A program made the translations under genes and the position numbers. Below are positions 8,520-17,561 of a DNA stretch of 47,558 bases, piece after piece. Each line of letters opens with the position of its first letter. The stretch's first letter is position 1. The notes below the pieces were generated by a model. It saw only the letters and a list, made by a program, of their open reading frames with translations, ran no database searches and was not told the origin of the DNA. This DNA comes from an uncultured SAR116 cluster alpha proteobacterium (lineage in GTDB: Bacteria; Pseudomonadota; Alphaproteobacteria; Puniceispirillales; Marisalimonadaceae): the NCBI GenBank assembly GCA_902615025.1, contig CACMNV010000008.1, forward strand, positions 1-47,558. Direction: 5' to 3'.

Positions 8520-9482
8520 ATGTACAAAAACAAAGTTGGAATGATTGGTCTAGGAAATTGGGGGAAAAATATTTATCGCAATTTAGAGAGATTTGATGTA
8601 TTAGATAAAATTTATGATACTAATACCGAAAACTTGAATAATACTGTTACCTCAAAAAAAAAAATTGCTGATAATGCAGATGAAATAATTTTATCAAGAG
8701 ATATTGATAGTATTGTTATAGCGTCTCCATCAGATACTCATAAAAACTACGTAATTAAATCTTTATTAAATAACAAAAATGTTTTTGTAGAAAAACCATT
8801 ATGCCTATCATTAAAAGATGCTGTAGAAATAAAAAAACTTTCATTAGAAGTAAATAAAATTGTTTTTGTAGGTCATCTTTTACATTATCACAATGGTTTT
8901 AATGAATTGAAAAAAACAATTAAATTAGGAAAAATTGGTGATTTACAAATCATAAAGGCCAATAGATTAAATTTGGGTGCCATAAGGCAAAAAGAGTCAG
9001 TTCTTTTTGATTTAGCTTCACATGATATTTCTATGATTTTATCTATTACCGAAGCAATGCCAAAAAAAGTTGAAGTAAATGCTATTTTTAACAACTCAAG
9101 AAAAATTGCGGATTACATAAACGTTATTCTTTACTTCGAGAATGACTTAATTGCAGTTATAAATGCTGATTGGATAAGCCCATACAAAGAACATAGATTC
9201 AGTGTTTTGGGATCAAAAGGAAGTTTGATTTTTGATGACACAAAAGATTGGCCTAATAAATTAATAATAAATCCAAGTTTTATTAATAAAGAAAAGAAAA
9301 TAATTTATAAACCCGAAAAGGCCATAACAGTTCAAAATGAGGAACCATTAAAAAAAGAAATAGAATCGTTTTTACAATGTATTACAAAAACTCATAAACC
9401 TACAACTGATATATATGAAGCTATAAATGTTCAAGTAGTGTTAAATATGATAGATAAGGAATTAAAAGAAAAGTATGGATAA
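8520..9482 (+). CDS. Gfo/Idh/MocA-family NAD-dependent oxidoreductase
   Basis: The Rossmann motif VGMIGLGNWGKN begins at residue 7 from the preferred ATG. The EKP catalytic lysine motif follows (VFVEKPLCLS, about residues 89-98), and the C-terminal half is the beta-sheet substrate domain of the Gfo/Idh/MocA family. A TTG 36 bases upstream (8484) is in frame, but the ATG at 8520 places the Rossmann fold at the usual distance from the N-terminus. The DegT-type aminotransferase gene follows with no gap. Such pairs (WbpB/WlbA with WbpE/WlbC) oxidise and aminate UDP-N-acetyl-hexuronic acid for surface polysaccharides. That pathway is inferred from pairing and motif style. Confidence 0.85.
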   Translation: MYKNKVGMIGLGNWGKNIYRNLERFDVLDKIYDTNTENLNNTVTSKKKIADNADEIILSRDIDSIVIASPSDTHKNYVIKSLLNNKNVFVEKPLCLSLKDAVEIKKLSLEVNKIVFVGHLLHYHNGFNELKKTIKLGKIGDLQIIKANRLNLGAIRQKESVLFDLASHDISMILSITEAMPKKVEVNAIFNNSRKIADYINVILYFENDLIAVINADWISPYKEHRFSVLGSKGSLIFDDTKDWPNKLIINPSFINKEKKIIYKPEKAITVQNEEPLKKEIESFLQCITKTHKPTTDIYEAINVQVVLNMIDKELKEKYG

Positions 9483-10619
9483 ATGATGGATTTTATTGAC
9501 TTAAAAAAACAACAAGAATTAATTAGAAAAAATATCGATAATAGTATATCAAAAGTCCTTAATCATGGACAATATATTTTAGGTCCAGAGGTTCGAGAAC
9601 TAGAAAATGAATTATCTTTATTTTCAAAATCTAAATATGTTTTATGTTGTTCTAGTGGCACAGACGCATTATTATTAGGTCTCATTTCACTTGGATTAAA
9701 CCCAAACGAAGGGGTAATTGTTCCATCTTTTACATTTGCTTCAACTGCAGAAGCTGTATGTATGCTCGGTGGAATACCTTTTTTTTCAGATGTTAATATA
9801 GATACATTTAATATCAGTGAAAATAGTATATTGAATTGTATTGCCAAAGCAAAAAAGAAAGGTATTACACTTAAAGGAATTATCTCAGTTGGATTATTTG
9901 GGCAACCTTGTGATATTGATAATATTATAGAGATAGCAAATGCAAATAAATTATGGGTTTTAGATGATGCAGCTCAGTCATTTGGATCTGGTTATAAAAA
10001 TAAAATTTCAGGAAATTTATGTGATATATCAGCAACCTCTTTTTTTCCTGCTAAGCCATTAGGATGTTATGGAGATGGTGGAGCTTTTTTTACAAATAAT
10101 GAAAATTATTATAAAATAGCATATTCTGCACATTTACATGGGATGGGATCTAATAAATACGAATATGATAGAATTGGAATGAATGGAAGAATAGATACTA
10201 TTCAGGCAGCAATACTAATCGAAAAATTAAAAATTTTTAAATCCGAATTAATAAAAAGAAGTGAATTAGCAGAATATTATAAAAGACAATTCTTAGATCT
10301 TGGTACAAACATTAAATTACCAAAAGTAATTTCAGGAGCCACAAGTAGTTGGGCTCAATTCACAATAAGGCTTCCTCTAAACTGCGATAGAGAGGATTTT
10401 CAAATAAAAATGAAAGAAAAAGGTATTCCTACTGCAATATACTACCCAATACCTATACATTGCCAAAAACCATATAAAAAATTTCCAATTTCATCAGATA
10501 ACCTTCAAAATACAAACCTTTTATCTAAATGCGTTATATCTTTACCAATGCACGCTTATTTGTCATTTGAAGACATTGAATATATATCAAAAGTTGCACA
10601 TGAAATTATAAATAATTAA
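9483..10619 (+). CDS. DegT/DnrJ/EryC1-family sugar aminotransferase
   Basis: This PLP enzyme aminates a nucleotide-linked keto-sugar. Hallmarks are the N-terminal DLKKQQELIRKNID segment, GPEVRELENEL, the cofactor-binding CCSSGTDALLL, VPSFTFASTAEAV, the LDDAAQSFG aspartates (161-162), and the internal-aldimine lysine in SFFPAKPLGCYGDGGA (K191). At 378 aa it has full family length. The sequence resembles WbpE/WlbC-type enzymes acting on UDP-2-acetamido-3-keto-hexuronate, which fits the directly preceding oxidoreductase gene. The acceptor sugar cannot be proved from sequence alone. The start codon follows the previous stop directly. Confidence 0.88.
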   Translation: MMDFIDLKKQQELIRKNIDNSISKVLNHGQYILGPEVRELENELSLFSKSKYVLCCSSGTDALLLGLISLGLNPNEGVIVPSFTFASTAEAVCMLGGIPFFSDVNIDTFNISENSILNCIAKAKKKGITLKGIISVGLFGQPCDIDNIIEIANANKLWVLDDAAQSFGSGYKNKISGNLCDISATSFFPAKPLGCYGDGGAFFTNNENYYKIAYSAHLHGMGSNKYEYDRIGMNGRIDTIQAAILIEKLKIFKSELIKRSELAEYYKRQFLDLGTNIKLPKVISGATSSWAQFTIRLPLNCDREDFQIKMKEKGIPTAIYYPIPIHCQKPYKKFPISSDNLQNTNLLSKCVISLPMHAYLSFEDIEYISKVAHEIINN

Positions 10620-10662
10620 TTACTTGCTTACTTGTATTTAAATAATTATAAGTTTATTTCAT

Positions 10663-10737
10663 GCGGGCGTAGCTCAGGGGTAGAGCACAACCTTGCCAAG
10701 GTTGGGGTCGAGGGTTCAAATCCCTTCGCCCGCTCCA
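10663..10737 (+). tRNA. tRNA-Gly(GCC)
   Basis: A full cloverleaf can be folded. The acceptor stem is GCGGGCG/CGCCCGC, the D arm GCTC...GAGC, and the anticodon stem CAACC/GGTTG around loop TTGCCAA (anticodon GCC). The T arm is GAGGG TTCAAAT CCCTT, and the CCA is genomically encoded at 10735-10737. The last 36 bases of this tRNA plus the next A recur exactly at 22668-22704. This marks it as the attachment site of the downstream island. The gene itself stays intact. Confidence 0.97.
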
Positions 10738-10738
10738 A
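10702..10738 (+). repeat. attL: 37-bp direct repeat inside tRNA-Gly
   Basis: This is the left copy of a 37-base exact direct repeat, running from TTGGGG in the variable/T-arm region through TTCAAATCCC and CGCCCGCT to CCAA just past the tRNA. The other copy is at 22668-22704. The bases either side of the repeat differ between the copies. Integration of tyrosine-recombinase elements into the 3' end of tRNA genes leaves exactly this footprint. Confidence 0.93.
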
Positions 10739-10814
10739 TTCGTCTTCGACAGGTTCTCTCAAATCTTTGGATTTCTAACCTTTTTAAAACTATTTGTTTT
10801 TGAAAGGGTTCAAA

Positions 10815-11966
10815 ATGGTAGACAAATTGAACTATAAATATCTTTATCGAAAAAGAGATGTTTATTATTTCTCTAAACAAATCCCAAAAGATATTCGAAG
10901 CAATTATTTAAAAGATCGAATGATCATTTGTTTAAGAACTAAATGCCCTAAAGATGCAACAAAGCTTCGTGATTCAATCTTATCAAAGCTGAATAGTTAT
11001 TGGTTAAATTTAAGGATGCAAAATGATGAGATTCCCGGAATATCCTTGCTGAAAAATAGTTCAAATACAAAAAAAATAAACCATATTCCAAGACTCTCAG
11101 AAGCTCTTCAAACCTATTTTAAGCTAAAAGGTTCAGGAAAAGGTGAGATCTTTTTTAGAGCGTCCAGAAGGGCTGTAAGGGACGTTATAAGCCTATTAAA
11201 AGATCGTTCTTTAGATGAGTATACAACAACTGATGCATCAAGATTTAGAGATCATTTGCTAAGTAGGGGACTTGTATCATCAACAGTAAGAAGGGTGTTT
11301 TCAATCATTCGTGCGATCATTAATTTATCCATACAAGAGCATGGATTAGAGTGTAAAAATGCTTTTGCTAAGACGTATATCCCAGACCTTGAGAACTCTA
11401 TTCAAAGAATGCCTATACCTTTAGAAACAATCAAAGTAATCCAACAAGAATGTATGAAAATTAATGATCCCAATCGATGGCTTATTGCACTCTTATCAGA
11501 TACTGGCATGCGATTATCAGAAGCACTTGGATTAAAAATGGAAGATATAAAACTTAATGAAAAAATACCTCATATAAATTTAATTCCTAACTCTACTCGT
11601 AAATTGAAAACGAAATCAAGCTCACAACAAATTCCTTTAGTAGGTACAGCACTATGGGCTGCAAATCAAATCTCATTGAATGTGAAAGATGAATTCGCTT
11701 TTCCTCATTATACTAATAAAGAATATTGTCATACGAATTCTGCAAGTGCTGCATTAAACAAATGGCTTAAACCAAGAGTTCCTAAAAAATGTGTCATTCA
11801 TAGTTTTAGACATAATATGAGAGATAGATTACGAGCGATAAATGCTCCGAGTGAAATGATTGACCAAATAGGAGGGTGGTCTAATCAATCTATAGGCAAA
11901 AATTATGGATCTGGATATACATTAAAAAATTTACTTGAAGCAATGCATAAAATTTCAGATGATTAA
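10815..11966 (+). CDS. Tyrosine recombinase (island integrase)
   Basis: This site-specific recombinase probably integrates and excises the island at tRNA-Gly. Counting from the in-frame upstream ATG at 10794, the catalytic residues are Arg240 (SDTGMRLSEALGL), Lys274 (LKTKSSSQQIPL), His336 and Arg339 (IHSFRHNMRD), Trp362 in the usual His/Trp position (GGWSNQS), and the nucleophile Tyr371 (GKNYGSGY). The N-terminal core-binding domain covers about residues 95-200. The ATG at 10815 is preferred because an AAAGGG ribosome binding site lies six bases before it. It sits 78 bp from the attachment site, as expected for the element's own integrase. The protease gene follows after three bases, so integrase and cargo may share transcripts. 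Confidence 0.93.
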   Translation: MVDKLNYKYLYRKRDVYYFSKQIPKDIRSNYLKDRMIICLRTKCPKDATKLRDSILSKLNSYWLNLRMQNDEIPGISLLKNSSNTKKINHIPRLSEALQTYFKLKGSGKGEIFFRASRRAVRDVISLLKDRSLDEYTTTDASRFRDHLLSRGLVSSTVRRVFSIIRAIINLSIQEHGLECKNAFAKTYIPDLENSIQRMPIPLETIKVIQQECMKINDPNRWLIALLSDTGMRLSEALGLKMEDIKLNEKIPHINLIPNSTRKLKTKSSSQQIPLVGTALWAANQISLNVKDEFAFPHYTNKEYCHTNSASAALNKWLKPRVPKKCVIHSFRHNMRDRLRAINAPSEMIDQIGGWSNQSIGKNYGSGYTLKNLLEAMHKISDD

Positions 11967-11969
11967 TAG

Positions 11970-13181
11970 ATGAAATTTATAATAAATATTCTGTTTGTAA
12001 TGAGTATTTTTATAACTCCTCAAACCTTTGCTGACTCATTTAAATCTAAACGAGCAGAAGCTATAAAGAATTATAAAAATGGTGAAGTAAAATTAGCTTT
12101 TAAAAAATTAGAAGCTTTAGTGAAAAAAGGTGATAGTGAAGCAGCTCGTGATATAGGACTTTTATTTTTAAGAGGTAAATTTGTAGATGTAGATAAAGCA
12201 TTTAATTGGTTAGAAATATCAGCAATGATGTGCAACTCGCGTGCTCTTGACTTATTAAAAAGAGAATATTTTAAAAGAGGAGGTCCTCATTTTAAACCAA
12301 CTAGGATTGAATATATTCAATCTAAATGCGATGACTATAAAAATAAAAATAGAAAATTAGCTGAAAAACCAAAAAAGAAAAAGAAACTTTTTAAAAAGAA
12401 ATATTCTAAAAAGAATGATAATCAAAGTGATACTAAATTCATTAGTAAGAGTGTAAAAAATTCATGGAAAAAAGTTCAACCAATAAAAAATAACTTGAAA
12501 TATTCTGGCTGGGGTTCAGCCTTTGCCATTTCAAAAAATGGTCACTTTTTAACGAATCATCATGTTATTAAAAATTGTATTGAAGTAGATATTTATTATA
12601 ACAAAATGTTTGGTTCAGCAAAAGTATTAGCAGTAAACAAAAAAATGGATTCGGCGATTTTAAAAGTAAATGCTTTAACTCCTTTTTACCTAAGTTTCGA
12701 TAGTAACGATCATAAATTAGGCGAAGATTTGTATGCTGCTGGATATCCAATTACAACAGATTTGATTTTTAGAAAAGCAGTGAAAAACATGACTTTATCA
12801 AAAGGTATTTTAGCTAATACTGAAATAATACGTTCTAATTTTCTGTTAATAAGTGTTCCAATAGCAAGTGGTAACAGCGGCGGCCCTGTTTTAGGTAAAT
12901 ATGGTTTAATTAGAGGACAAATAACTGCAGGATATGACATTAAAAAACTTGTTACAAATTTTGATAAGTATGTAAAACGTAAAACAGGTGCAAACTCCAG
13001 TCAAACACTAGAGACAAACATTACAATGAATTTGATGATCTCGTCTATAAAGTTGAAAAATTGGATTAATAGTACTAATATAATTTACAAAAATGATGGT
13101 AAAAGAAGGAAAAAATTAGACTCAGACGAAATTGGTGAGATTGCTACTCGAACCGTTTCAGCTGTGAGCTGCTATAGATAA
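11970..13181 (+). CDS. Exported trypsin-like serine protease with Sel1-like N-terminal repeats
   Basis: The signal peptide ends near TFADS (about residue 21). Residues 27-100 resemble one or two Sel1/TPR units (EVKLAFKKLEALVKKGDSEA...AFNWLEISA). A Lys-rich linker (about 130-150) leads to a chymotrypsin-fold domain with an intact triad: His198 (LTNHHVI), Asp227 (KKMDSAIL) and Ser303 (SGNSGGPVLG). There is no PDZ domain, unlike DegP. It should act in the periplasm or outside the cell. It is tightly packed between the integrase gene (3-bp gap) and a membrane protein gene (2-bp gap), which suggests a functional link with the latter. The target is unknown. Proteases in accessory islands can serve in defence, in toxin activation or in cleaving envelope proteins. 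Confidence 0.85.
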   Translation: MKFIINILFVMSIFITPQTFADSFKSKRAEAIKNYKNGEVKLAFKKLEALVKKGDSEAARDIGLLFLRGKFVDVDKAFNWLEISAMMCNSRALDLLKREYFKRGGPHFKPTRIEYIQSKCDDYKNKNRKLAEKPKKKKKLFKKKYSKKNDNQSDTKFISKSVKNSWKKVQPIKNNLKYSGWGSAFAISKNGHFLTNHHVIKNCIEVDIYYNKMFGSAKVLAVNKKMDSAILKVNALTPFYLSFDSNDHKLGEDLYAAGYPITTDLIFRKAVKNMTLSKGILANTEIIRSNFLLISVPIASGNSGGPVLGKYGLIRGQITAGYDIKKLVTNFDKYVKRKTGANSSQTLETNITMNLMISSIKLKNWINSTNIIYKNDGKRRKKLDSDEIGEIATRTVSAVSCYR

Positions 13182-13183
13182 TT

Positions 13184-14461
13184 ATGAAAAGTTCAATTTC
13201 AAAATCCTCTCTGGAAAGACTACTAAGATTAGATGATCAAGAAAGAAATCGTCTTGAAAGAAAAGGTATTGATATGGGAAAATCTAATACACCTTCTTCC
13301 TCTTCAAAATCAATGTCAAAATTCGAATTAGATGAGAAAAATAAACTTTCTAAAGCTTATTCAAAATTTTCAACTGATGCTAAGAAACAAATTTCAAAGC
13401 TTGAAAAAGAAAAAAACGAACTCTTAAGAAAACTTGATTTTCAAATTCCAAAGTCATTAGATGAAACAGATCAGATGCATGAAAATGAAAGAGAGCAAAT
13501 TCAAAAACTTGTAGGAGAAAGTAGTAGCAAATATGACGAAGTTAGAATTAAATCTGAAGAATCTTATCGAACTTTACAAGCAATCAAAATCCAAGTTAAC
13601 CAGCGACCTTTAAGCACTCAGTTTGTTATATTTTATGTGCCTTTTATGGTACTGCTTGCTTTTGCAGAAGTTTTTGTAAATAGCCTTGCTTTCGAACTTT
13701 TCTTTGAATCAAGTCAATTAATATCCATTATTGTAGCAACTGGGGTTGGAGCAATGCTAGTCTTTTTTGCCCATATAACCGGATCATCATTTAAAAGAAC
13801 TCAATCAAAAGAAGTGCCTGTTTCTAAAACTAATACATATTTATCTATGGGTGTTTTAAATAGTCTTGTTGTTGTTTTAATTTTTTATTTATCTAAAATG
13901 AGACAAGCATTTGTATCTATAAGTAATCAAAATGAACAAGGTTTTAATATAGATGCTGATAAACTATTAAATTCAGATACACCGGGGCTTAATGAAGTAT
14001 TAGGATCCCCAAATATTCTCGATACCCTAATGCAAATTAATCTTGGTCCAGAAGGAATGTTTTTATTGCTGATAAATGTTGCTGTTTATGTTTGTGGTTT
14101 TGTTGCAGCTTTTGTTCGACATGACAGTCATCCTGACTACGAAAAAGCACAAAAAAGTTATGATAAAGATCGTAAAGAATTATTTAAGGTAAAGAAAACA
14201 TTTGATGATAAAATTGCCAGTATAGATAAGAAACAATCAGATCTTCATACTAAAATTAAACAAAATCGTGAAATAGCAGAAGAAACTCTGCATGAAATAG
14301 ACAAAGAGCTGAATGAACTAAATTATTTTGTGTCTGATTTTCAAAATCAGGTCAATGATATATTTAATGAAAAAATAAGAATTTTTAGAGATGCTAATAA
14401 TGACAATAGAACAAAAGCATCTCCAGAGTATTTTAAAGAAGAAAGTTACACAATTGTTTAG
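13184..14461 (+). CDS. Four-helix membrane protein with long coiled coils
   Basis: I recognise no named family. The 425-aa protein has an acidic/basic coiled-coil region (about residues 63-135), then four hydrophobic helices at roughly 146-165, 178-198, 219-237 and 291-312. A second long coiled coil (about 320-400) ends in a polar tail. A loop of about 50 residues lies between helices three and four. Both coiled coils should lie on the same face, probably the cytoplasm given the positive charges, like a transmembrane sensor or scaffold. It starts two bases after the protease gene and overlaps the vWA-like gene, so the three probably work together. Confidence 0.75.
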   Translation: MKSSISKSSLERLLRLDDQERNRLERKGIDMGKSNTPSSSSKSMSKFELDEKNKLSKAYSKFSTDAKKQISKLEKEKNELLRKLDFQIPKSLDETDQMHENEREQIQKLVGESSSKYDEVRIKSEESYRTLQAIKIQVNQRPLSTQFVIFYVPFMVLLAFAEVFVNSLAFELFFESSQLISIIVATGVGAMLVFFAHITGSSFKRTQSKEVPVSKTNTYLSMGVLNSLVVVLIFYLSKMRQAFVSISNQNEQGFNIDADKLLNSDTPGLNEVLGSPNILDTLMQINLGPEGMFLLLINVAVYVCGFVAAFVRHDSHPDYEKAQKSYDKDRKELFKVKKTFDDKIASIDKKQSDLHTKIKQNREIAEETLHEIDKELNELNYFVSDFQNQVNDIFNEKIRIFRDANNDNRTKASPEYFKEESYTIV

Positions 14462-15161
14462 ATTAATATCCATTCTTTTTATTTTTAAATTATTTAGTAT
14501 AGAAGCTTTGGCTTCTGAAAAATATTGTCTTAAAGAAGAAACTTCTAAACCTATAGTCATTAATATATTTGGTGAAAGTTACCAAAATAAGGATGATAAA
14601 AGAGCCTTTTTAAATGGATTAAATAAAATTAGTCAAAGTTTTAAAGCAGGAAATAAGATTAGAATTGTCACTCATAAGAATGAAAATGCTAAGATTCAAA
14701 TTGACCAATGTGTGCCCGGTTGTCCAAAAAAAGATTTCCTTGATAAACTTATTGATACTGAATGTAGCGATCAAGTTGCAAAAAAAGATATGGTTATTTT
14801 CAAAAGTAAATATAGCAAAATAATAAAATCTGAATTAGCTAAAGGAGGTAGTGAATACAGCGTCATTGATCATTTATCTAGTTTAGACAACTATTACAGA
14901 GGAAGAAACTTAAGTAATCAAAACACATACATTTTTCATTCCCTTTTACCATATGATGTAGACCCTAATGATAAAAATTCTTTTAATAAAAACTTTGTTC
15001 AAATAACACAAAACTATGACTTATCTGAGATTTCATTACCTAATGTTACCTTCATTAATCCAAATAGAAGTAAAAATACATTAGAATTTTGGAATGATCT
15101 TAAATTAAATGGTTATGAAACTGGGCTTCAACTTGATTTCCAAACTAAAGTTATTGATTAG
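14454..15161 (+). CDS. Exported cysteine-containing protein, possible vWA-like fold
   Basis: Starting at TTG 14454 gives a clean signal peptide (FRLISILFIFKLF...ALASEKYC) and an 8-base overlap with the previous gene. An ATG at 14391 is in frame but would bury the signal peptide behind about 20 charged residues. The mature protein begins with a hydrophobic strand (KPIVINIFGES). It then has a KIRIVTH strand, cysteines in QCVPGCP and ECSDQ, and an LSNQNTYIFHSLLPYD strand. The C-terminal FINPNRSKNTLEFWNDLKLN segment recalls the end of vWA-like exported proteins of mobile elements. The metal-ion motif DxSxS is not clear, so the fold is tentative. It faces the convergent 753-aa repeat protein gene. 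Confidence 0.65.
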   Translation: MFRLISILFIFKLFSIEALASEKYCLKEETSKPIVINIFGESYQNKDDKRAFLNGLNKISQSFKAGNKIRIVTHKNENAKIQIDQCVPGCPKKDFLDKLIDTECSDQVAKKDMVIFKSKYSKIIKSELAKGGSEYSVIDHLSSLDNYYRGRNLSNQNTYIFHSLLPYDVDPNDKNSFNKNFVQITQNYDLSEISLPNVTFINPNRSKNTLEFWNDLKLNGYETGLQLDFQTKVID

Positions 15162-17412
15162 ATTTAGAATTGCTAATATTACTTTTCTTTGATTTTTTCT
15201 TACTGCACTGACCAGCACCCTCTGGACAACAAACAGGATTATTTGTAATATCTTCTATGGCATTTATTGAAGCAATATCATATTTCTCTTCTTTGTTTTT
15301 GCTCATGAACTCTTCTTCTGCCCATATACAAACTGGCCTACAATCATTTGATAAAAATTTTACTATATCTATTTTTCTATTTGAAAAACAATCTGCTTTT
15401 TGTCTGACTCTTGCAGCCGTACTTTTTTTATTACTTAAAATACCAATATATTTTTCTGCCATACTAAAATTACTATAAGCTGACAGAAAAGGGGCTTGGT
15501 TGTACAAATCATAAAGCATGGCAGTACTCTTATCATCTTTGCTCGCGTGACCTTTTTCCAGATAATAAATAACTCTGCCTCTAATTTTATTTAAATCCAT
15601 TTTTTTGGAACGAATAGATTTTTGATCTTTTATTATAGATGCTAGTATTTCACATCCAGTAGCTTTTTTTAAGTTACATGATTGTTCAGACAAATCATGT
15701 GCTTCATCGTAATTTCCAGAAAAGTATGACTCTTTTGCTTTTTCATAGATGACAGCCTCATCTTTAGCACATTTTTTATTTAGTTTTTTTAAATTAATTT
15801 CTAAATAATCTACATTAGTACTTAATCTATATTTATTTTTCAAAAATATTTTATAATCTAAGCAAGGTTTGTTAGCATTTAGTCGATTTTCGATTAAAGT
15901 TCTTTTTCTTTCAAAGTCAATTTCTGCTTCCATCATTAGTTCTTCCATTGATTTTTGGGAAGATCCAGCGATTTGCATACAGCGATTTCCCATCTTTTTT
16001 TGAGCTTTTCTTAAATATTCATTACTAATACTATCACTTTCAGATGCATACTCTAAAGCTTTACAATCTTCCAACATTTTTTGTTTTAAAAACTTGAGTG
16101 ATAATTCACCTGCATTTTCATTTTTGGCACGTACAAGTTTTATATATAAGTCTTTTGAAAATGGAATTTTTTTAAAGTTATCTTTTACTTTAAGAGAAGA
16201 AGCAATTTCCTTATATTGTTGATACTCTGTATAATAAAGTAGGTAAATATCAGCTAAAGCAGTTGATTTCAATCCTAGCCAGTTAACATTTCTTAATACA
16301 AAGGCAATATCTCGAGCCTCTTTAGCAAAATCTAGTTCTTTTCCAGTAGCTATTAATCTAGCTTCAAATTTTAATTCTTTAGCTACAATTTTTTTGCTTA
16401 TAGGAGAAGTTTTGATAAACTTTCTTGCCTGTATAAAATGTTCTCTTGGATTATTTTCCAGCGATTTTAAAACACTGGCATAATTTACCCTTTTGCTTGA
16501 AATAGCTTTATTTATCATAATTTTCGCGATTTTAGAATCTTTGGGTAAACCTTTTAATCCATCTCTCCACCATTTTGCAACAACAGCTGATGCTTCACTA
16601 TCCCCGGCAACCCCCGCAAATACACATGCTTCAACATTGCCTTTATTTTTATTTTTGTTAAAACCAAGCCTATCTTTTTTATCAATTGTGATATTACATG
16701 ATTTAAAATCATATCCATATTTTTTGGCTATATTAGATAATTTTTTTATTTGTGTTTTATTTGCTTTTCTATAAAAATCTGGCAATTTTTTAATCAATAC
16801 CCTTAAGTTAGCACCCGCATCTGGCTTCAACATCCTATTAGCAGCTCTAATAAAATCATTAGTATTTCCTTTGTCAAAAGATATCAGATAATAACTTGAT
16901 GCGTTTCCTTGTAAATGCCCACTTACAATACATCTTGCAATTTTATTAGCTAATTTTTTATCTTTTTTATTATAAGTTTTACAAGTTTTTTTGCTGATCT
17001 CACCTGTTAATTTAATATATAGTTTATCCCTTTTCTTTTTACATTTTGATGATCCGTTTTCTGCGCATCTTTCATAATACTTTAATGCAATATCATTATT
17101 TTGTTTTATAATCTCGCCTTCTTCATAAGCTTCTGCAGAAAATATTATAGCTTTTTGGTAGTTATCATCAGCTGCAGATTTTATGAATTTTAACCCTTTT
17201 TTTACGTTTTCTTTAGAAGAACCCTCTCCCCCAATTAATATTTTACCTATTATAAAAAGACTCTCTGGGTCACCGTTTAATGCTTTAGCATAACCTAATC
17301 TATAGGCTGCATCGAATTCTTCATTTTCATATAAATCTGTTACTTCACCAGCTTTTAATGATCCTGAAATTAAAATAAAAAGTACAACTAATATCTTTTG
17401 TAAGAAATTCAT
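15151..17412 (-). CDS. Large exported Sel1/TPR-like repeat protein (753 aa)
   Basis: The signal peptide ends near SLKAGEV (about residue 22). The first 130 residues carry recognisable Sel1-like units (ESLFIIGKILIGGEG..., GLKFIKSAADDNYQKA, ALKYYERCAENGSSKC). The remainder is helical with many paired cysteines (KKTCKTYNKK, EQSCNLKKATGC, NPVCCPEGAGQC), consistent with a disulfide-stabilised periplasmic solenoid. The C-terminus is a Ser/Lys tail. Such repeat solenoids usually bind other proteins. It is convergent with the vWA-like gene (11-bp overlap) and divergent from the polymerase-like gene. It may be the adaptor of the same envelope system. No enzymatic motif is visible. Confidence 0.75.
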   Translation of the reverse strand: MNFLQKILVVLFILISGSLKAGEVTDLYENEEFDAAYRLGYAKALNGDPESLFIIGKILIGGEGSSKENVKKGLKFIKSAADDNYQKAIIFSAEAYEEGEIIKQNNDIALKYYERCAENGSSKCKKKRDKLYIKLTGEISKKTCKTYNKKDKKLANKIARCIVSGHLQGNASSYYLISFDKGNTNDFIRAANRMLKPDAGANLRVLIKKLPDFYRKANKTQIKKLSNIAKKYGYDFKSCNITIDKKDRLGFNKNKNKGNVEACVFAGVAGDSEASAVVAKWWRDGLKGLPKDSKIAKIMINKAISSKRVNYASVLKSLENNPREHFIQARKFIKTSPISKKIVAKELKFEARLIATGKELDFAKEARDIAFVLRNVNWLGLKSTALADIYLLYYTEYQQYKEIASSLKVKDNFKKIPFSKDLYIKLVRAKNENAGELSLKFLKQKMLEDCKALEYASESDSISNEYLRKAQKKMGNRCMQIAGSSQKSMEELMMEAEIDFERKRTLIENRLNANKPCLDYKIFLKNKYRLSTNVDYLEINLKKLNKKCAKDEAVIYEKAKESYFSGNYDEAHDLSEQSCNLKKATGCEILASIIKDQKSIRSKKMDLNKIRGRVIYYLEKGHASKDDKSTAMLYDLYNQAPFLSAYSNFSMAEKYIGILSNKKSTAARVRQKADCFSNRKIDIVKFLSNDCRPVCIWAEEEFMSKNKEEKYDIASINAIEDITNNPVCCPEGAGQCSKKKSKKSNISNSKSNQ

Positions 17413-17561
17413 ATGAATATTATATTAATGATTCTATTTTCTGCAATAGTGTTGAACATGTTTATTAATTAACTGTTCTTAGTATAGGCCCTCTGGGACC
17501 CCTCTTTATTAATATAGTATTCTGAATTGTTATATAAATTACATTAATATAAGTTACCTTT

